A stretch of 64,000 nucleotides of DNA from Tubulanus polymorphus (lineage: Eukaryota; Nemertea; Palaeonemertea; Tubulaniformes; Tubulanidae), in assembly GCF_964204645.1 (NCBI RefSeq), contig NC_134028.1, positions 24,216,153-24,280,152 on the forward strand, read 5' to 3'. Below, piece by piece: positions 1-37,895 of the stretch; the stretch's first letter is position 1, and each line of letters starts with the position of its first letter. The translations under genes and the position numbers were made by a program. Under the pieces are notes generated by a model. The model saw nothing but the letters and a program-made list of their open reading frames with translations, did no database searches and was not told the origin of the DNA.

Positions 1-453
1 GTCGACGAAACTTTTTAACCGTCTCGACTTCTACGACGCTAAATCACCCGGAAGACTAATTTCCTCCGCACCAGAAAATACGCCGGAGTGAAGTCTAAGT
101 GTTCCTTTAGTTGCCATCAAAATCAAGAAGCATTTGGCAAACATGGAATCACTCGACGCACGCAGTATGCATGCGACATCAAAAACCATTTAAACGTCAC
201 AGACAACGACGTATCGGCGCCGCACTCTCCCTCTCTTCTCTCTGAGCCTCAACGGTAAACAACAAACGGTCATTTACCAACGACGAAAACCCTGCTGTAA
301 TCGAATCGACAACCGATGCTACGAAAAATGATGTTTCGAGTGGATGATAATGGAACAGTGGCATTATCATTAAGAGAGCTCGTCGGTGAACCGCGCCAGA
401 TTTATGATAGACCGACGTCGCTGACGCAAACCATACAATATCTCATACGCATT

Positions 454-1045
454 AAGCCGTGATCACACGGCGACGATTTCACCCGGGCCGGGCTAACCTA
501 GACCAGACCCTTGCTTATCAAGTGCATTTATAGGTAAACCACTCATTACTAAAATGCTATCAAAAACAACGCTGCAACAAGTGAGGTGAGTTACTTCTAC
601 AACCAGTTAGCATTCATACGCAGTAATTTGACTGGGCTGAAATTCGGCACGGGGCCCGGTCTGACGTTTAAGGGCGAGCCAGGCACGAACCAATTCAGCG
701 CCAGCGTGGAGGGCTAGCTCGGGCCAAAAGCACTCCTGCACCATTGCAACTTAAGTAACAATGCATCCAACCATGATCACATGATTTGAGACTATTCGGC
801 AAATTAGCCCAGACCAGAATCAACATGGTCAGTGGCTATTTGGAGAAACTAGCTTGGACTGGCCCAGAGTGAAATTATGCGTTCACACGTAAATTGCTCA
901 CTCATTACTTAAATGCTAACAAAACGATCCCGAGGCAAGTGAGGTCAGTCACTTCCAAACCCAGCTAGCATTTGCACCCAATAATTCGAGCTGTGCTATA
1001 ATTCAGCACGTGCCTGGTCAGACGTTTTTGATCGGGCCAGACGCG
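454..1045. repeat. G/C-rich palindromic MITE family A, nested or tandem copies
   Basis: Begins with the family-A terminal motif AGCCGTGATCACACGG. Inside are two direct copies, about 345 bases apart, of a module starting AAGTGAGGT and running into GGTCTGACGTTT-like sequence (589-672 and 938-1030). The same module recurs near 11701. GGGCCGGGC and GGCCCGGTC palindromic pieces are typical of the family. The right boundary is not clear. Confidence 0.6.
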
Positions 1046-1700
1046 GATGCTTTAGTAACTTGTTTCATTATTATTCAGTAAGAATCGTGAAACTTTCACC
1101 AATTAGCGGATTACATGAAACAATCAGTAAGTCGAGAATAACATCAACTTTGACTCGTCGGACATGTGAGCGATGTACTTTCTCATTGAATTTACTTATA
1201 TTGCTGGGCAAGCGTTCAGTTCAGGGAATTCGGTTAATGAAGCCTCTAGCCGACGTGTCTGTCTGGCGGGCAAACTCTATTTGCTCAAAAGTCAATTTAT
1301 TTACACAAATCTAATCCATCATCGATCCACAGTCGAGACGAATTGCTGAATTTGGAAATTTAATTTTCTCAAAAGGGCGTTAAGGTCGCGGTAAATCGAT
1401 ATGCCTGAAAAAATGAAATCGACTAACTGGATCTATAATTGTCAGCGCCGACATCAAAGATTTAGAAGCAAGCGCCGCGCATAACTAGCGCCTTCGAGAT
1501 CACAGATATGAGAGCATAAAACCGTAAAAACATAATCTTAAGATTACAAATATTAGAATCTAGTCTGGTAATAAAGATAAACGAAACAAAAGCATTTCTC
1601 GTAGGTAAAAAGATAAAAGCGTGTTCGCTACGGTGTTTGCGGAGTAACAAGTCGAGATAAAGAACTGCAAAGATATGAAGACACACTGAAGATAAACTTA

Positions 1701-2013
1701 AGCCCCGATCGCACGAGCAGTGTTCCTTTAGTTGCCATCAAAATCAAGAAGAGCCTGTTTGGCCCGTGCCAAATTTGGCCTGACCAAAAACGTCGGACCA
1801 GGCCCGAGCCAGATTTTAGCACCAGACAAATGATTGCGTTTGAATTGCAACTGGCACCGGAAATGATCCACTTCGCTTTGTTTAAGCATTGTTTAGTATC
1901 GAGTGAATGGTGGGCGTGTGAACACGCTCTCTCATTAGGCACGGGCCAAATTTGGCCAAAGCCTGATCCGTGCCAATTTGGCGCGGGCCAAATCGTCTCC
2001 GTGTGATCGTGGC
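1701..2013. repeat. MITE family A, complete copy with terminal inverted repeats
   Basis: The left end AGCCCCGATCGCACGAG and the right end CCGTGTGATCGTGGCT are inverted copies of each other with few mismatches, giving a 313-bp element. The interior is a run of GGCC/GGGCC palindromes (GGCACGGGCCAAATTTGGCC and similar). It carries no coding capacity, so it would be a non-autonomous DNA element. The superfamily is not recognised. Confidence 0.7.
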
Positions 2014-3295
2014 TATAGAACTAAATCTAAAACCGAGCCTTGAGAAATAGCGCAAGCGGTCACAGAGCCAGATAAAGCTAATAACGAAGCTAATGCATAA
2101 CAAGCGATAACGCAAGACGCCGGACAAAAAATGGCAAAATCGATTAAATGTCAAAGGAAGATGAGACACGAACGGGAAAAAACGCATCAAATGTCAATAG
2201 ATGAAAGAGAATGCGCTCTTACGAAGAACATTATAATTAAATCAACCCCCACAAATATTCAGCCTCAATTCATACAGAACACATTCAATTTGCCGATGTC
2301 ATTTCAACGTTGAAGAATCTTCCCTCTTTAATGCGTTTATGTCTTCTTCGCCACGTTTCGCGTAAAGTGGTTATGAAATCATTCACAATAAACTGCTAAT
2401 AATAGAGTTGTGTGGATTCTGAGTTTTTGCGCGGTAGCTCAAAATGACGAGCAAACTACATTATATCCAGTGTGAAATCTATTAATACTTAATGTAGACA
2501 AAATGCTCAGTCGAGAATAAAATGCTCTGATCAACTGAAGACAAATAATCAAGTCCAACAAAATAATCGTATGTGATGAAATTTATCAAAATAAAACGAC
2601 AAAGTTTCGGCTGTTGTTGACTAACAGCCATCATCAAGTGGAATGACCAGAAACAGAAAGATGAAGTTTTAGTTTTCTTATGGAAATTCAATGCACCAGC
2701 GCAAACACGTAAAAACCAACATCGCTGGTTTGACCATAAAAACCTCTTGTCTGTCAATACAGACTGAAATGCAATAGCTGAGTTTGAGGAAAAATCCTCG
2801 AGACAAGTTAACCTGAACTCGACTGCATGGAAGATGTTTTCCCTCTCTTCCACTAGACACAGGGCAAGGCCGAGTCGGGCCAATTCCAGTTTGTTGAACC
2901 GCCAACATCTTCGAGGTTTAATAAACTGTAGAACAACCGGCGCACCTCCAAAGAGTATGACTGTCTACATATTTGTTTTCGTCTCAGCTGGCTTTGCGGA
3001 GGATGAAAAGTTAGACACTCTGCTGTGTTGTTAATATCCCTAGGGCTACGGAACTAGAATACAGATGACAAGAAACAGTGATGGCAACCATTATCACAAC
3101 AACAATCACCAGAGCACACAAAGTAACATGGTGGTCCATGGCATTCATTTACACCACGATCTGCGCGAGTTCCCTCATATTTACCACTGAGGTCTTTGTC
3201 CTTCATGCATTTCAGCTGACAGTCAATAGTTGTATTAACACTTCATTACTAAGAGAGTACTAAATTTAGGTTCCATTCTACACAGGACAGATATA

Positions 3296-3500
3296 AGCCA
3301 CGATCACACGAGCATTTTTGGGCCGGGCCAATGGAACTGTTCATACCGGTGCCAAATGGGCCCGAGCCTGTGTTACGTCAAGCTGGACCGGTGAAACGTG
3401 TGCGAACGCAAAGCATTGATTTGGTACGTTCTAAATTGGTCCCTTACAAGTACAGGCCAAATTAGAACGGATTTACCGGTGATAGCATGAACGCAGCTGG
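3296..3500. repeat. MITE family A/B hybrid copy
   Basis: Starts AGCCACGATCACACGAGCA, the family-A terminus, followed by GGGCCGGGCC. The second half carries GTTCTAAATTGG, which is diagnostic of family B (full copy at 5815-6095). It may be a nested insertion or a related subfamily. Confidence 0.55.
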
Positions 3501-4064
3501 ACATGCCATCTTTATAGTCAGCGGCGTAGAGCAAATCTTTCTCCGTGATATGATTTACTACTGAGCAGTAACACTGACTGTAATCGCGTAAGGCTTCTAA
3601 GTATGATTCCGAGTAACCGGCTATATCCCTCGAGTTCGACAGGATCAGGTAAACGAATCATCTCCACAAATCGCATCTCGACAAAATCCGTGTTTTTTCG
3701 CAGCAGAAACGAGAGAATTTGTACGAACGAAAAACACAAAGAGCTTCCGGTGAGAAAAATGTTATTCCGAATAAAGCGAGCTGCTTGAGGAAATAGACCG
3801 ATCGCTATGAAAGCAATTCTTGATTTTCTTGAAGAGCTTCGAGTGGCAATCATTGAAACGATAGTCGCAACAAATCAATTATTCGTTCAATTTTACGTTT
3901 TTTCCTTCAAATTCACCGCGCCGTGTTTCATGGTTTCATGTGGCTTTATTGACTCCATGGTTCCCACGGTTACATGAATTCAAAGTTCCCAAGTTTTTCC
4001 AAAGTATCTCATGGGTGATTTTTCAATTTTCATTAATGGAAATGACCACATATCATCATGCAAC

Positions 4065-4310
4065 AGTCAACATTTTAGTGGTGACTGGTTGATAAAGGTG
4101 ATTTTCAAGAGAAATCGCTGAAGAAAGTTGCCCTAGGCAAATGCAATACGTGAAATGTAATGAATTTCACAAATATTTCCCTGATTTGAGGAAAATTTGT
4201 CAAATTCCCAAATATTTCCAAACCGGGAATTATTATCTCAGAATTCCCAAGTTTTTCCCAATTTCCCTGTTCTGTGGGAACCATGTGACTCGATTGAACA
4301 GTCAACACGA
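4065..4310 (+). repeat. Dispersed repeat family C, copy 1
   Basis: This stretch aligns with the reverse complement of 61905-62130 in the DSTYK intron. Shared blocks include CAACATTTTA, TTGATAAAGGTGATTTTCAAG, then AAATTTG and TTTCC-rich sequence. A weaker relative, with TTCCCTGATTTTTCCAGG, lies near 29950-30060. There is no coding potential. Confidence 0.6.
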
Positions 4311-4509
4311 TTTATTCTACAGGAAATTTCACTGTGTTTCAATGTGTGAAACTATGCACGGAAATTCTTCTTCTCAGTTCAGCAATAACAGTTATTGTCA
4401 TTTTTCGAATCACTCACTTCTTTAAATATTCTTGAAATAGTAACATGAGCTAAATGGCCACAGGTCTCATACAAGTCAAACCTCCAAACTTGCCCGACAA
4501 CCATAACCT

Positions 4510-4582
4510 GGTGTATAGCCTAATGGTTAGTGCTTCGGGCTTGAATGCTGAAGATCCTTGGTTCAAGTCTTGGAAGGGTTAG
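4510..4582 (+). repeat. tRNA-derived SINE head
   Basis: An A-box-like TAGCCTAATGGTTAGTG is followed about 30 bases later by a B-box GGTTCAAGTC, the internal pol III promoter spacing of a tRNA. The acceptor and T stems do not pair well, so this is read as a tRNA-derived SINE or tRNA pseudogene and not a working tRNA. Confidence 0.5.
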
Positions 4583-5526
4583 GATGGCATTTTTTTCATA
4601 TGGCACTATTTTTCCTTAATGCACCATTACATAACATCTATGGGATACCTATATCTAAACTTGCATCGCTTCATAGCCTCCTAACTTGGGAAATTGTCAT
4701 TTTCAATAGATGCATCCAGCTTATGAAGAACATATTCAACATACCATACTGAAAGTATGGATTAAACAGATCTGGATTAAGTAGGTTTAATCTGTATTAA
4801 TCGCAAAGCTATTCATGATGAATTACACACGAATGCTCAAAAAGTGAACAGACAGCTACCATCATCAATCACTCTATAATAAGCCTCTCCCAGATACCGG
4901 TTGACATAAGATGATAGGTGATAAATATCTAAAAATATAGACACCCTTCACAAGACAAGCCATTTATCAACTTCATTTCAACGTATAGTAAAACCGTAAG
5001 TGACAATTTAAATTCCTTCAAACAGGAACAAGATACTGTAGTTTAATCCGCTGAATCCAAATGCATTAAAATTCAGTAAATGTCACTTTAGACTTCAATT
5101 TACATCGAAGTAAATCATAATCTTGATTGCGTGTGATAAATGCTGCAATATCACAAACATATAATGACAATGAGGAATGGTGGAATAACCTCTACTCTCA
5201 GATGTGGAGAATAGACAATAAGATTAAAACCTGCTGTACGCAAATTAAAAAGTGAAGAATTAAAATCGGCGGGCTCAACATTGTGGACTCTCGACTAGAG
5301 ACCTTCACAACCAGATGATCGTCTCTAGAAAAGAGTCTGAATCATTGCATCTTCTGACTTTAATATCAGATTTCATTTTAAATCCGACGATCGGGAAACA
5401 TTCGCATAAAATCCGTGAGACATTCAATTTCCGATCGTACGGAAACAAGAATAACAGGATGTAATTTGTTTCTTCGTTTTTAGAGTCTACTAAATGCGGG
5501 GTTCGCGGCGACGTATAGTTAGATCT

Positions 5527-5560
5527 GCTGCCTGCGGGATTTGAACCCGACTAATGACAG
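5527..5560 (-). repeat. tRNA-derived SINE fragment (B box)
   Basis: On the minus strand the sequence GTCGGGTTCAAATCCCGC is a perfect B box with T-stem complementarity. No convincing A box or cloverleaf was found upstream, which fits a SINE or degraded tRNA relic. Confidence 0.4.
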
Positions 5561-5814
5561 ACATTCACTATATAATAAATCATACAGTGATGAATATAGT
5601 TGACAACGAGCGCCGGTCTGCTACCGATACGGAACAGTTGTGTGTCGTGTAGATGTCATGTTAAGCATGTCTCCTTCATTAAACTACTACTGACAGACAT
5701 GACGCTAGATTTCTCTTAATACTTGCGTGCTGACGAAAGGCACAAGGGGTAAAGCGGAAATGAAAAAGATGAAGAAAGTGAGAGAGAAGAGAATGAGCAA
5801 GAAAAACCGCATTC

Positions 5815-6095
5815 ACACAACGTTATTTAGAACGTTCTTGATTTGATATGTTGCAATTTTGAACGGACCAAGCGTTCACGCAAGTTACCAGTTTTTTCTT
5901 GTAATCGGTCCATTCCAATTTTTCGAAACGACTGATAGACCAATTAAAAAAACCAATGCAGGTCCGTTCTAAATTCTAGAACAGACCAATTCTACGCGTG
6001 TGAATGAACAGCATTGATTCGTTCCATTCTAAATTGGTCCGTTCCCAGGAACGGGCCAAATTAGACTAACTAGCGATGTGAAACACGGCTATACG
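5815..6095. repeat. MITE family B
   Basis: Contains several inverted copies of GTTCTAAATTGGTCCGTTC-like sequence (AACGGACCAA and GGTCCGTTCTAAATT) and ends in GTGAAACACGGCTAT. Related copies lie at 15062-15230 and 22828-23170. The ends resemble family A (CACGGCTAT), so A and B may share termini. It is non-coding. Confidence 0.6.
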
Positions 6096-7025
6096 GATGA
6101 TCGAGATAAACAGAGGCAAGAGAGACTGAGGGGATAGAATAGAAAGTGAGAGAGAAGTGAGAAAATGAGGTAGAGTATTGATGAAACAAGAGCTTGAACA
6201 AACACTGGTCGATCTATAGCGACTATAATACGCTGACGACAATAGTGACGTTGTCAATAAATATATCCGGCTGCCTACGTGCCTTCGGGCGTTGATGAAT
6301 TCATCAATAATAATCTGTTCGAATGTAGACAAAACAGGTTGGAAATTCCGTATAAAAAGAGTGCGCTAGAATGTAAACTCTGACACATTGTAGTTAGCAT
6401 CGTTTACTGTTAATTCAATGTTCCACTAATCGATCACGATACAAAATGACTGGCATATTTTTTCTCGTTTCAGAATTGCCCCCATTTCTAAATCTAGGCC
6501 GATAGTTGTGTCATGTTTCCGTGACGCAACAAACATTCGACTGAGGGCGCAGGGTTAACCATGGTTGAATCATTTGACGATAGTAGTGTAATAATGTTAG
6601 TTTGTATTAAGGATGAATTTGAGCGTTATGCTTTCAATTAGAACAGCGACATTATTGAATTAATCAGTAGTTCTCAGAGGGCATGTTACAGTAATGTCCG
6701 GCTAACACTTGTAACATCTATCTATATTTCACACCACACAGAGGAACACACCATCGCCTTTAGGCAGTACACAACGACTTACTAGCCTTGCAAGTTCCAT
6801 TATTCAAGTTAAGACAAAAGACTAAACAAGAGGTTTTGAAAAGATTTGTAATAATTGGAATGAATATATCATGTTTTTGTTGTTGAATAATGAACTGTAG
6901 GAGGATTGGCTGTAGTCCGAGGGTTTGTGAAAGAAATCAACTGTTCAAGTGCTGGAGTTACTTAGAGGGTATATGACAGACATAAAGTGTTGAAATACTA
7001 GTTGCACTTGGAGGATTTATGACAG

Positions 7026-7300
7026 AAATGAATTGTTGAAATACTAGCTGTACTGACAAGACGACGTTGATCGGCCTAGATCGTCCTTTGTTTTTTTCCT
7101 GCAGCTGGTACTGCTGAGACTAGATAAAACAAAGTGTACTTGAAGGGTTAATGATGAAAATGAAGTTTTTAAAGGATTTGTGAAAGAAATGAACAGTTGA
7201 AATACTAGTTGTACTAATATATTCATGATGTCCGACATTGATCGGTTGTATTGACCTTCATTTTTTTTCTGCAGGTGGTACTGCTGAGATGTAGATAGAA
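7026..7300. repeat. Imperfect tandem duplication with repeated splice-acceptor-like tract
   Basis: Two similar blocks, about 165 bases apart, each contain TTGAAATACTAG, TGTACTGACAAGA or TGTACTAATAT, ATTGATCGG or TTGATCGGC, then a T-rich tract and CTGCAG followed by TGGTACTGCTGAGA. The T-rich tract plus CAG looks like a plus-strand splice acceptor copied twice. No open frame supports real exons here. Confidence 0.45.
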
Positions 7301-8063
7301 AGAAGTGACCAACGCGCGACATCGTCAATGAATCGATGATAAAAACCAATGAGCTACTGAAAAAACTGCTGTTTGAATACAGTACATAATACAGTTCAAT
7401 CGAATGCATGAAAGCAACAGGTGTTTCACACTCTATAAAACAACGGGTCGGATTTTTATTAAAGTACACGTAACGTCGATTGATTATACAGAATATCAGT
7501 TTAATAAACGTTATATGAGCAACAGCTTGAAGTCACTTCATTTTAATGAAATCCACAGATACGTTTCTTCCTGCTTTTTATGGCCTATCATGGTGGAATC
7601 TGAAGTCCATCATATTCGCAAATAAGACTAACGAACTCAATAGTTTTCAGCATATATCTACATCTATGTCATTACACTGATATCACCCGAGAGTGTTTTG
7701 GACGTCATTTCATACGTCCATGTCGTTTGCCTCACATCTGATAGATGTCGCTGCTCTTCATTCAAAACAAACATGGCGGCTCCGGGGCAGGCAAAATTTT
7801 TAGAAGTAAAAATTGTGAATTTTGTGCGACTAATCGAAACCTTGGGACAGAGGATTCTGAAAACAATTGAAACCTTTAAGGGGATAAGGGATTAGATACT
7901 TCTTTGTCTTACGCATTGACTGAAAGCACCACCGGCGGGAACTCAGTCCCAACAAATTTGACGCACCGATCTTTAAATGATGGGATTAATACAAATTTCA
8001 GTAAAATAAATGTTAAACGCATTTCGTAAGGATGAATAGACAGATGAATGGTTTTGTACTTAC

Positions 8064-34190
<26,127 letters not shown>

Positions 34191-34709
34191 GTTTGCAGCA
34201 GGATCGGGAATAGGCAGTGACAGCTGTTTACACTACTCATTCGCATAACCGACACTAGAGGCCGACACCGACCGAGCTACGGGAGATACAGTCGGTTCGG
34301 TTCGAATCCCGAATAAATAGAACGAAACATCCATTTTTAATATCTATCGTTATTTATTCATTATTCAATCAATCACCTTTCATGCATGGCACACGTACAA
34401 ATTTCAAAGCACCAAAGTTCAAAAATCTATGACAATTTTGAGACTTTCATAATTTCGTATCACAGATTTTCTAGGTCGAGAGGATACACAATTTCCATTA
34501 AGATGAATACATATTACACTATATACAACAGAGCAATCTTTCAGCTATATTCTATAAGCCATCCTCAATACCTGATGATGGATCAGCTGATAATGGCTAT
34601 CAAAACATAGCCGAAACATTGCTCTACAATAAATTTGTTAAACTTTTCATCCCTTTCTAGACTTATTGCGGAATCCCTCCTTGTTCTTGACTTTACATTT
34701 TCAGATATT
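34191..34709. other. Short intergenic region between the CARD-DD gene and PKC
   Basis: About 520 bases separate the stop codon of the CARD-DD gene from the PKC start on the same strand. It must hold the 3' end of one and the promoter of the other. A hammerhead-like repeat occupies 34574-34640. No TATA box or polyadenylation signal was assigned with confidence. Confidence 0.6.
34574..34640 (+). repeat. Hammerhead-like repeat tail
   Basis: Contains CTGATAATGGCTAT, a short loop, ATAGCCGAAACATT and then ACAATAAA. It has the same layout as the motifs at 12571 and 43001, with the core changed from CTGANGA to CTGATAA. Confidence 0.5.
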
Positions 34710-36009
34710 TTAAATTTCCTTATTCCTTCTCTCAACCCAATTCTCAATTTTTCCTGAAAAACGAAAAAGACTGTATGAATATCCGGACTAACTCGTATAC
34801 TCGACAATTATGATTTTAGAGGCTTACCAGCAACACGATTGCAACGAGCCGTTTTCAGTGCAGATATCAATCTCTTTAATGTTGCTTTTTCGTCTTCAAC
34901 TTCCGTCCATTTATGCAGCATTTGAAAACTCTGTTCTTTCAGGTCATCTCTGAAATCTTTCTGAATTACGATGATCTCACTTTCATCTAATAATAGACGG
35001 CGTCCGAGACTTTTCCAATTGCTTAATATAGCGGGATCACTACTGAATTCACGAATCACTTCCTTAACTGAAACATCACAAAAATCATCAAAACGGTTTG
35101 AAAAAGTTTGAAATAAAAGCAAATAAAACATTTCTGAAGATAACATCATCATATTTCCTTTGGTGTCTTGCAATAGCGGGTTAACTGGTGCCTTAATTGG
35201 AGGGACTCATCCCTCGATTTCAAAAGGCTTAGTCCAAACCTACTTTAAGAATCAATGTTTTTTATCTTTTAGTTGTTAAATCTTTTTAATCATGAATAAT
35301 TATTTCCTGTTTGACATCGAAGCAAAAGCATGAATATTGTTTTTGCAGCGGGAATAGATTATGCGATTTTGTTGTTTTCCGTGATGTTACCCTTTTTGGT
35401 CATCAATATTCTTTGGGGTATATAAATTGAGGGAAAGTTCAATCTAACTGCAGTTTAGGTCCCCTTTCTACTGTGGGGCACTAGTGTTATTAAAGAATAG
35501 TGTTATGGTTAGGTTTGGTGCATAACCATTAGGGACATTTAAACTGCAGTCGCAGATTTAGCATATTCCTTGGATTCCGTACCAATTTTTAATTCTTCTT
35601 CTGTAGCTATATCTTCCTGTTGTGTCTTCATGCTTAATTGAGACATTCCATCACTGATTTCATTGTTTTCGCTATCCTCAGACGCTGTTGTATCTTCGTC
35701 CGGTGGCGGCTCATAGTTGTCTAATTCTTTAACCACATCCTCATAGTTTCCATACTTCACGAGAATTTGGTGGAATGCGTTGTAAGATTTAGGGTGGTCT
35801 TTATGTTCTAGGATCTTCAGAAATGTCCGAAGTCGTTCTGTTCGAGTGGCGCACGACTGAATCTTCTCTTCATCTTCAGAAGACAGCAGGTTTTCACTTA
35901 CTAACTCGTCGTGGATTTCATCTAAGTTTAACCGATCTGTCAGAACTTTACGACAACCTCTCAGTTTTCTCTTTTCCAGATTTCTTATCTTAGTTTCATT
36001 TTCTTGCAT
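34710..36009 (-). CDS. CARD plus death-domain adaptor, CRADD/RAIDD-like
   Basis: Adaptor of the RAIDD type, expected to link a death-domain partner (PIDD in vertebrates) to a CARD-bearing caspase in the cytosol. Three exons give about 236 aa: 36009-35583, 35067-34828 and 34753-34710. The CARD (about residues 10-95) includes LTDRLNLDEIHDELVSENLL and the helical FLKILEHKDH block. An acidic Ser/Glu linker follows, then a death domain (about 143-225) with FSSDPAILSNWKSLGRRLLL and a typical C-terminal helix, ending in ENWVERRNKEI. The donor of exon 1 (ATTG/GTACGG) was chosen because it joins the death domain in phase; without it the frame stops at 35539. The N-CARD-DD-C order equals CRADD, which is shorter (199 aa in humans). 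Domains are clear; orthology is inferred. Confidence 0.8.
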
Positions 36010-37895
36010 TTTCCTCGTTATTTAAAGGTCGGCACCTAACTAATTAAGGTTTCACTTTTTACCCAAATTAAGCCAAAAACGTAGGGTCTGCGACCTTGAT
36101 TCGGTAGTAATGAAGCACGTATAACTAATATGCGGATTTTGGATTTATCATAATATGGATACTGGACTTGTTTGTGAACCATTCAGCGGCCCGCCGCCGG
36201 CGGTCAATCTGCTGCTACAGAACAGCCAGGACTCTTAGTGTCTTCAATATTTGATTCTGTTTTTTACATTTCAACACTTTTTTAATCATTTTTTTTCCTT
36301 TCCAAAATATCAAGTCAATGTGCCCCTCACGGTAGCCATAAATGTTTTGTTCAAATTTCGGGCCGGGCCCGGAATCTGACTGGACCGGCGTCAAAGCCCA
36401 GACCGACTATTTCCTACAGCCCAACAGCCCTCTCCAAGGATCATGGCAGCCCTGATCCCAAATGCATCCGACGGCACCCTATCGCTTCTCTTTTTCAAAC
36501 ACAGTGCCGCTGAGTTTTGTAAGCGGCGATTTCGGTCGCGCCCAACTTAATCGATTCGATAAGTGGTACCCGAACATTGAGATTCTGATAAATCAGAGGC
36601 CGACCTATTTCGGGATCGTAATAAAACAATTGCTGCTACTAGCATATAATATTGTGACATACACATTTACGAGAGGGATCATTAATTCTGTTCCATATAA
36701 TTGAGTGTATTCAGACCATATGACGCTCGAATGTGTTTACTGTGTACTAAGCTATATATATATTGATAAAAGGTAAGTGACGCATGTTTTTAGAATTGAC
36801 GGTCTAGTCGCTGGCGTCATCAGTTACATCTGAATTCATGTCTTGTATTTTGTCGCAGCTACGAACTCTTCGTCAAGTAAAGGTCGTTTAAGATTATCCA
36901 TAATAATATGATAAGAGAAAATATTGGAATTCAAGTTTATTAAAATATTCTACAATAATCATACGCGGTATATGAGCTTATTGGGGAATCACCGAGGCCT
37001 ACAGATAATCACTAATAGATAAAATCGACAAACTCATAGAAAGAGTATTCTTGAGTCATATCTTATTTTCTAACCGATGATCAGCAAAACTATATTTATT
37101 TTCCAAAACCGTCAGCACAAAATTGTGGACCTCAGTTGGATAGCGTCGATTCTTTGAAAAGTCAGTATATGTTATTGATACTTTCAAATTCAAATTAAAA
37201 AAGATTACTTCCTCGTTTAAAGAATTAACAATTGTTCCATTCAATATTTGTCGGAAATTGAAATTTCAGGATATTAAGTTTTACCAGTGTAACGAGTACA
37301 CTTCCCTGGTTTTATTAATGCTAAATCGTTTGGTTGCCCGGTTAACGCTGCGATTGATAGTTCAGTTACGTTCGCTTAATGGCTTTTTCCAGCAGCGAAT
37401 GATTGAAATATGAAAATCTAAAACCTAAAACGTTAAAACACTCATTAAAGAATCGACGAGGGTTCGTATTCGTGGTATATCCTGCCGCCATAATAGAAAA
37501 ACGTCTCCCAGAATCAATGGAGCTATTATACGATAGCCATTTGAATCACGGATTTCATGTCTGTTTTGTAGGGGGATAGTTCCTCTTATTTATTTGATAG
37601 GTAGATTTGATATTGTTTGATTTGATTTGGCGGTGTCCTTACCGGGAACGAAACAGAGGGTTTGCGTACGCACACGTAGCAATAATATTCACTTTAACCC
37701 CTATCATTGTGTGTAATTGATGACATTTATTACAACGATATCAGACAGTTATGTGGTTAAAAGCTTGATGAGTCAGCCAGTAAATTTTCCGATGTTTGTG
37801 AATGAACGATACTTATTGTGATATATTCCTATCCTCAACTCCCCGGTGACAATCTGATAAATCATCAGAAACTCGAATTTCTCTATATGTTACAG
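36010..37895. other. Intergenic region upstream of ACSL
   Basis: Divergent spacing between the minus-strand CARD-DD gene and the plus-strand ACSL gene, so it should contain both promoters. A family-A fragment (GGGCCGGGCCCGG) lies near 36358. The frame at 36462-36704 has a hydrophobic stretch but no usable donor, so it was not accepted as the missing ACSL membrane-anchor exon. That exon may be here unrecognised. Confidence 0.45.

Larger units (their letters stand above)
1..8063. other. Repeat-rich non-coding stretch left of PKC exon 4
   Basis: No exon of a known family was recognised in this stretch on either strand. It is presumably an intron of the minus-strand PKC gene, because exon 4 at 8064 ends in a good donor and the next exon (second half of the C1B zinc finger) was not found here. 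The stretch holds several dispersed elements listed separately. Short reading frames such as the one at 1060-1314 or 7044-7469 show no family resemblance. A small exon could have been missed by eye. Confidence 0.5.

Noticed and set aside
34260-34320. GGTTCGAATCCC B-box near the PKC start
   Set aside because: No A box or cloverleaf can be drawn; likely a chance or decayed SINE remnant in the 5' flank.
36462-36704. Hydrophobic frame considered as the missing ACSL N-terminal anchor exon
   Set aside because: No GT donor in a phase that joins the exon at 37896.
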